Source: an uncultured Erysipelotrichales bacterium
GTDB lineage: Bacteria; Bacillota_I; Bacilli_A; Erysipelotrichales; Coprobacillaceae
Length of the DNA stretch: 64,000 bases
Assembly: GCA_910579135.1 (NCBI GenBank)
Contig: CAJTTM010000010.1
Location: 13,131-77,130, forward strand
Direction of reading: 5' to 3'
The notes under the pieces are model-generated. The model was not told the origin of the DNA, did not search any database, and saw nothing but the letters and a program-made list of their open reading frames with translations. Positions 60,269 through 64,000 of this stretch are shown in pieces (the stretch's first letter is position 1; every line of letters begins with the position of its first letter). The position numbers were made by a program, and so were the translations under genes.

Positions 60269-63200
60269 TTATTTCACTTTTACACTTTTTATACTACTAT
60301 ATGATCCATAATATTTCTTTTTACCTATCATCTTATAAGCTCTAACCTTTACATAATAATTCTTTTTACTCTTTAACTTCTTAATCACTTTAGAAGCTGT
60401 TTTAGAATTAACTGTAATATATTTAAATCCTTTACTCTTACTTGTTGAATAGGCGATTTGATATCCACTAGCCCCTGTGACTTTTTTATATTTCACTGTT
60501 AATTGTTTCTTTCCTGGTTTCACACTACTGATTATGACTTTTTTTGGCACGATATAGAAGTTAATGATTTTACTTCCCATATAACTCCCTTTACCTTTAA
60601 TAGTAATCGTTGCTTTCCCTATGTTTTTATTATTTTTATAACTTAAAGTATAATCAATTCCATTTTTTAATGTTTTCTTTCCATATTTTACTGTTACTTT
60701 TGGTTTCAATGTTTTTCCAGTGTAAGTTACATTCTTAACATTTGTTTTAGTTTTTAAAATAGATATTTTGGTAACTTTTGGCTTAACAGCTTGTACAGTG
60801 ACTTTACAAGTAGCAGTTTTACCATTAACTGTTTTTACTGTAATTGTTGCAGTTCCTACCCTTATTCCTTTTATAACTCCATTATTGACAGTTACAACTT
60901 TATTGTTGCTTGATGTCCATGTTAATGCTTTATTCGTTGCATTAGCTGGAGTTATTGTTGCTTTTAAGGTTGTACTACTATCCTTGTTGATGGTTAATGT
61001 GGTTTTATCAAGTTTAAGATTTATAATTGGTATATTTATTATAGGTTTTGCTTTAACTTGATAATTAAATGATACTTTTTGATTTCCAAATGATACTATT
61101 GCCTTAAACGTTCCAATTTTTTGGGTTTGAAATTGAGAAACAGCATACTGATTTTTATTTAATACTTTCTCTCCATTTTTATAGACAGCCTCTACCCTTA
61201 ATCCCGATTCATCAATAATATCCCCTTGATAATAAACAGTTTTTAAAGGTGGAGTAATACGCAAAGAAAGAAATTTATTATTTAACTTTTTCTTTTTCAC
61301 AATAATAGGTGCATTATCATAATGATACGAAACGTAACATTCTTGATTAATGCACAAGCAACTTAAATCAAGTACTTGATTGGCAGGTGACTCTCCCTCT
61401 TGAATAAGCGTCTGATTGCCTTCATCAAATTCATATACTGTTGTTTTTCCAATATCAACAGTTGGATATGTTGCAACATAAATATTACCTTGATTCTCCA
61501 TCAATTGAGCATTTATATTTCCTTTTAATAACTGTTTTCCCTCATTCCACTTTCCATCATAACAATAAATCCTTAAATCATCATCAGTTAAAGCAACATA
61601 TAATTTATCTCCAATTGTTATCATATCATAACTACTTCCTTGAAGTAGATTTTGTGAAATTTGAGACACTTTTTTATGATTATACTGATAAACGTGAACA
61701 TTCTTTGACATGTCTATAATAGACATATAAACTTTGTTATTACCTACAACTATATGAGATTGTCCACAACTTCCTTGGCTATAAAATGTTTCAATATCCT
61801 TAAATTGATTATTTTCTATAGTCGCAAAATGTGCTTTTGAACCCGTTGTGTAAGCAATATATATTGCTTTATCATCACTCTTTACATCCATTTCATAACC
61901 TTGAATATCTTTAGTTACTGATGTTATCCAAGATTTAGAAGTTTCATTATATTGTTTTAGTACAAACTGTAATCGTCTATTAAGATAAGCAAAATAAAGT
62001 TTATCTTTATGAACAAATAAAGAAGAACTTAATACTAAACCCTCATTAATAGGAGAAGCCACTTGTTGCCAAGTATTATCGTATTTATATAATGTATATT
62101 TATAATTTTTATAAACCATCATATAAGGATGATTTTGATAATCTGCTAAAGTAGAATTTGAATATTCATAATTTTGAAAATCCTTATCAAGATATTGTGT
62201 ATCTTCCCATAAATCAAAATCTTGTTTTGATGGAATAGAAACATCCAATGTCATTTGATTTCCACTCGAAGATGAAACATTGCTGATAACAATACCTGAA
62301 TTACTTCCATCAGAAAAACTAAGTGCCCCATCTTCTAAAGTATCACTCATACAAGAAGAACCAATAGAAGTTCGCCCACTCTCTTTTGATAAATAAGCAT
62401 TCATGGCAGTTACATTCATATTTTCACTATAACCATTTTGACCAACTTGTGGACGAAAAACATAAACACCCGTTTTTCCATAATAATTACTCAAAGCTTC
62501 TACCCTTGTATTAATACGATAAACAATCACTCCAGAATTTAAAATACAACGATCCAATGAATCTTCACTGATTTCATATCCTGGAAACTTTCTAAATTCC
62601 ACAACAAAAAACTCACTATCACTTAATGGTGATTTCAATATATATGCTTGGTTTCCTTGAGCATTATCCTGACTATCTAAAACCAAACTTTGACTTTGTG
62701 TAATTGTCTTAATATCAATCCAATGAGAAAAATGCATTCTCATATAAGCAAGTGGATACTGTATGTGCATATTACTTTGTGCCATAATATCCCATATATA
62801 TACAGGTAAATCTCCACCACCTTTTCGATATAAGTCAGGATATCCTAAAGTGTGTAAAAACTCATGGGCTACCACTCCCGCTTTAGCTGCACTACTATCC
62901 TCCATTAAACGACATGTATTAATCATATTATAGTGATGAACTTTTTTATTAGACCATATTTCATTACCAGTATAATCACTTTTATGAGAAACCAAAGTAG
63001 GATAATCCTTTTCATCATAATCAGGATTTCCTCTTAATATAATTGTAAGATTATCAATATATCCATCACCATCATAATCAACAACTTGATTTTGAATATC
63101 TGGAATATTATTTAATAATTCACTTATAATTAAGGCATCTGCATATTTATTTTTAGTTTGATTTGCAGTTAGAGATAAAGTATAAGAATTTATAGATGTC

Positions 63201-63490
63201 CCATCGTATTGAGGAAATATATTATGAACATGAAATTGATCATATGAAATAGACTTCATATATTGTTGAAAAGATCTTCCATGTGTTCCATTATAAATCT
63301 TAATAATTTCTTGAGTATTCTTTTCATCCTTAAAAAAGGCTTTATCTTCTTCTTGATTTTCACCACTAAATTGGGCAAATAATACAACATTACTAAAATT
63401 TTCTTTTAATGTATTTGCTTTTCCATGAACCTGATTTAAATCAATAAAAAACATAGATAAAACACAAACAACAATTAATAATCTTCTCAT
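60269..63490 (-). CDS. Secreted M6-family metalloprotease with Ig-like and repeat domains
   Basis: 1,073 residues. Signal peptide (RRLLIVVCVLSMFFIDLNQVHG). M6 (immune inhibitor A-like) domain about 30-420, zinc motif VVAHEFLHTLGYPDLYR with H209, E210, H213; also WDIMAQ downstream. A beta-propeller-like region (about 440-720), then a Big_3-like (ITPPLKTVYYQGDIIDESGL) and Big_2-like module (LKLDKTTLTINKDSSTTLKA) and a Lys-rich FN3-like C-terminus. No anchor of the KTND type, so secreted or bound by its basic tail. ATG at 63490, AGAGGTG upstream. Likely degrades host proteins. Confidence 0.91.
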   Translation of the reverse strand: MRRLLIVVCVLSMFFIDLNQVHGKANTLKENFSNVVLFAQFSGENQEEDKAFFKDEKNTQEIIKIYNGTHGRSFQQYMKSISYDQFHVHNIFPQYDGTSINSYTLSLTANQTKNKYADALIISELLNNIPDIQNQVVDYDGDGYIDNLTIILRGNPDYDEKDYPTLVSHKSDYTGNEIWSNKKVHHYNMINTCRLMEDSSAAKAGVVAHEFLHTLGYPDLYRKGGGDLPVYIWDIMAQSNMHIQYPLAYMRMHFSHWIDIKTITQSQSLVLDSQDNAQGNQAYILKSPLSDSEFFVVEFRKFPGYEISEDSLDRCILNSGVIVYRINTRVEALSNYYGKTGVYVFRPQVGQNGYSENMNVTAMNAYLSKESGRTSIGSSCMSDTLEDGALSFSDGSNSGIVISNVSSSSGNQMTLDVSIPSKQDFDLWEDTQYLDKDFQNYEYSNSTLADYQNHPYMMVYKNYKYTLYKYDNTWQQVASPINEGLVLSSSLFVHKDKLYFAYLNRRLQFVLKQYNETSKSWITSVTKDIQGYEMDVKSDDKAIYIAYTTGSKAHFATIENNQFKDIETFYSQGSCGQSHIVVGNNKVYMSIIDMSKNVHVYQYNHKKVSQISQNLLQGSSYDMITIGDKLYVALTDDDLRIYCYDGKWNEGKQLLKGNINAQLMENQGNIYVATYPTVDIGKTTVYEFDEGNQTLIQEGESPANQVLDLSCLCINQECYVSYHYDNAPIIVKKKKLNNKFLSLRITPPLKTVYYQGDIIDESGLRVEAVYKNGEKVLNKNQYAVSQFQTQKIGTFKAIVSFGNQKVSFNYQVKAKPIINIPIINLKLDKTTLTINKDSSTTLKATITPANATNKALTWTSSNNKVVTVNNGVIKGIRVGTATITVKTVNGKTATCKVTVQAVKPKVTKISILKTKTNVKNVTYTGKTLKPKVTVKYGKKTLKNGIDYTLSYKNNKNIGKATITIKGKGSYMGSKIINFYIVPKKVIISSVKPGKKQLTVKYKKVTGASGYQIAYSTSKSKGFKYITVNSKTASKVIKKLKSKKNYYVKVRAYKMIGKKKYYGSYSSIKSVKVK

Positions 63491-63508
63491 GAAAACACCT
63501 CTTTTCAA

Positions 63509-63708
63509 CCTTAGTATATTAAAAACTTATAATTTAGTAAAGAGAATTTATATAAAAAATAAAGGATATAGCACTTTTAAAATAAATATTTATTCAAATC
63601 AAGAAGATTTACATTTTCCACTAATCCTTTATTATATGCTATTAACATCCTTTAATATCTAATATATTTTTCCAACACCACATTATATATTATACTTTGT
63701 AATCTATA
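63509..63708 (-). other. Intergenic region with the M6 protease promoter
   Basis: Minus strand -35 TTTACT (63536-63541), 17-nt spacer, -10 TATACT (63513-63518) suits the M6 gene. The rest is AT-rich; I see no gene or repeat in it. Confidence 0.55.
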
Positions 63709-64000
63709 TTAACTCAAAATATATTTTAAAATATCCTCTTCTTTATCTATATCAAATATATTTAATGCGATTGTACTTATTGTCTTTTCATCAAGACTAT
63801 TCATAATTTTAATAACATTTTCTGATAAGCAGCCTAATTTCCTTTTTAATTGTTTCATTAAAATATCCATTTCCCCCTCTATCTTCCCTTCAATTTTGCC
63901 TTCAGCTTTTCCATTTGTATAACCTCTTTTTTCACCAATGATTTCTCCTTCAATTCTTCCCATCTCTTTTAATTGTTCACATATCTCACACATTTCAGTA
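63709..64000 (-). CDS. Rpn-family nuclease/transposase-like protein, partial at right edge
   Basis: Only the last 97 or so residues of the protein lie inside the window. The frame stays open past 63993 to the edge (TEMCEICEQLKEMG), matching the intact copy (IEMCEICDQLKEMG). The Gly/Lys/Glu-rich tract GYTNGKAEGKIEGKIEGEMD is longer than in the intact copy, and the end NIFDIDKEEDILKYI matches the broken copy at 50370. The catalytic core lies outside. Confidence 0.78.
   Translation of the reverse strand, partial: TEMCEICEQLKEMGRIEGEIIGEKRGYTNGKAEGKIEGKIEGEMDILMKQLKRKLGCLSENVIKIMNSLDEKTISTIALNIFDIDKEEDILKYILS

Noticed and set aside
1..64000. CRISPR array, tRNA and rRNA genes, prophage
   Set aside because: No regular repeat-spacer array, no cloverleaf with a GTTCRA-type T loop, and no phage structural genes were seen.

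Overview
The window is AT-rich DNA from a low-GC, spore-forming Firmicute. Gene order around rpoBC, a cwlJ-gerQ pair and a spoVT-yabO-yabP-yabQ-divIC cluster, the shortened L11 N-terminal loop, PD-(D/E)XK (Rpn-type) elements and large secreted glycosidases with discoidin and FIVAR modules all fit the Erysipelotrichia (Coprobacillus / Thomasclavelia-like gut bacteria). The assignment is inference from gene content; no 16S rRNA gene, tRNA gene or CRISPR array was seen.

Layout. 1-8,900: tail of a C39-type peptidase, a SEC-C methionine aminopeptidase, a decayed and an intact Rpn-family gene, a GNAT acetyltransferase, a TPR-DUF4037 protein, a GT1 glycosyltransferase behind an XRE-AbrB fusion regulator, and a MATE exporter coupled to a Cys-rich MarR regulator. 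8,468-16,213: one minus-strand cluster with a response regulator, a histidine kinase, a membrane-anchored protein, a lipoprotein, an ABC ATPase, a duplicated ABC-2 permease and a second lipoprotein. It looks like an envelope-stress or peptide-sensing export module.

16,323-30,480: a glycan-foraging island. It holds a surface GH16 enzyme behind a striking operator-like repeat array, a 2,487-residue DUF4886-GH84 enzyme, a LicT/BglG-type antiterminator, a GlcNAc/glucose-type PTS EIIBC and an oppositely oriented EIIA. Two near-identical RAT antiterminator sites overlap terminators, one before the GH84 gene and one upstream of the PTS genes. The simplest model is that surface enzymes release amino sugars, the PTS imports them and the antiterminator reports uptake.

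30,607-45,560: the core information block, rpoC, rpoB, an rsmC-like methyltransferase, rplL, rplJ, rplA, rplK, nusG, secE, rpmG, a sigma factor, rlmB, mrnC and cysS, all on the minus strand. Autoregulatory leaders are visible: an L10 leader, two mimics of the 23S L1-binding site, and a T-box before cysS. RpoB has Asn at the position equivalent to E. coli His526.

45,710-64,000: glycogen synthesis (glgC-glgD-glgA); cwlJ-gerQ; a second decayed Rpn gene; rlmI-like, folC, ung, two tandem Cof-type HAD phosphatases and an esterase; divIC-yabQ-yabP-yabO-spoVT; a glycerophosphodiesterase; a third HAD phosphatase; a secreted M6 metalloprotease; and the start of a further Rpn-family gene cut by the window edge.
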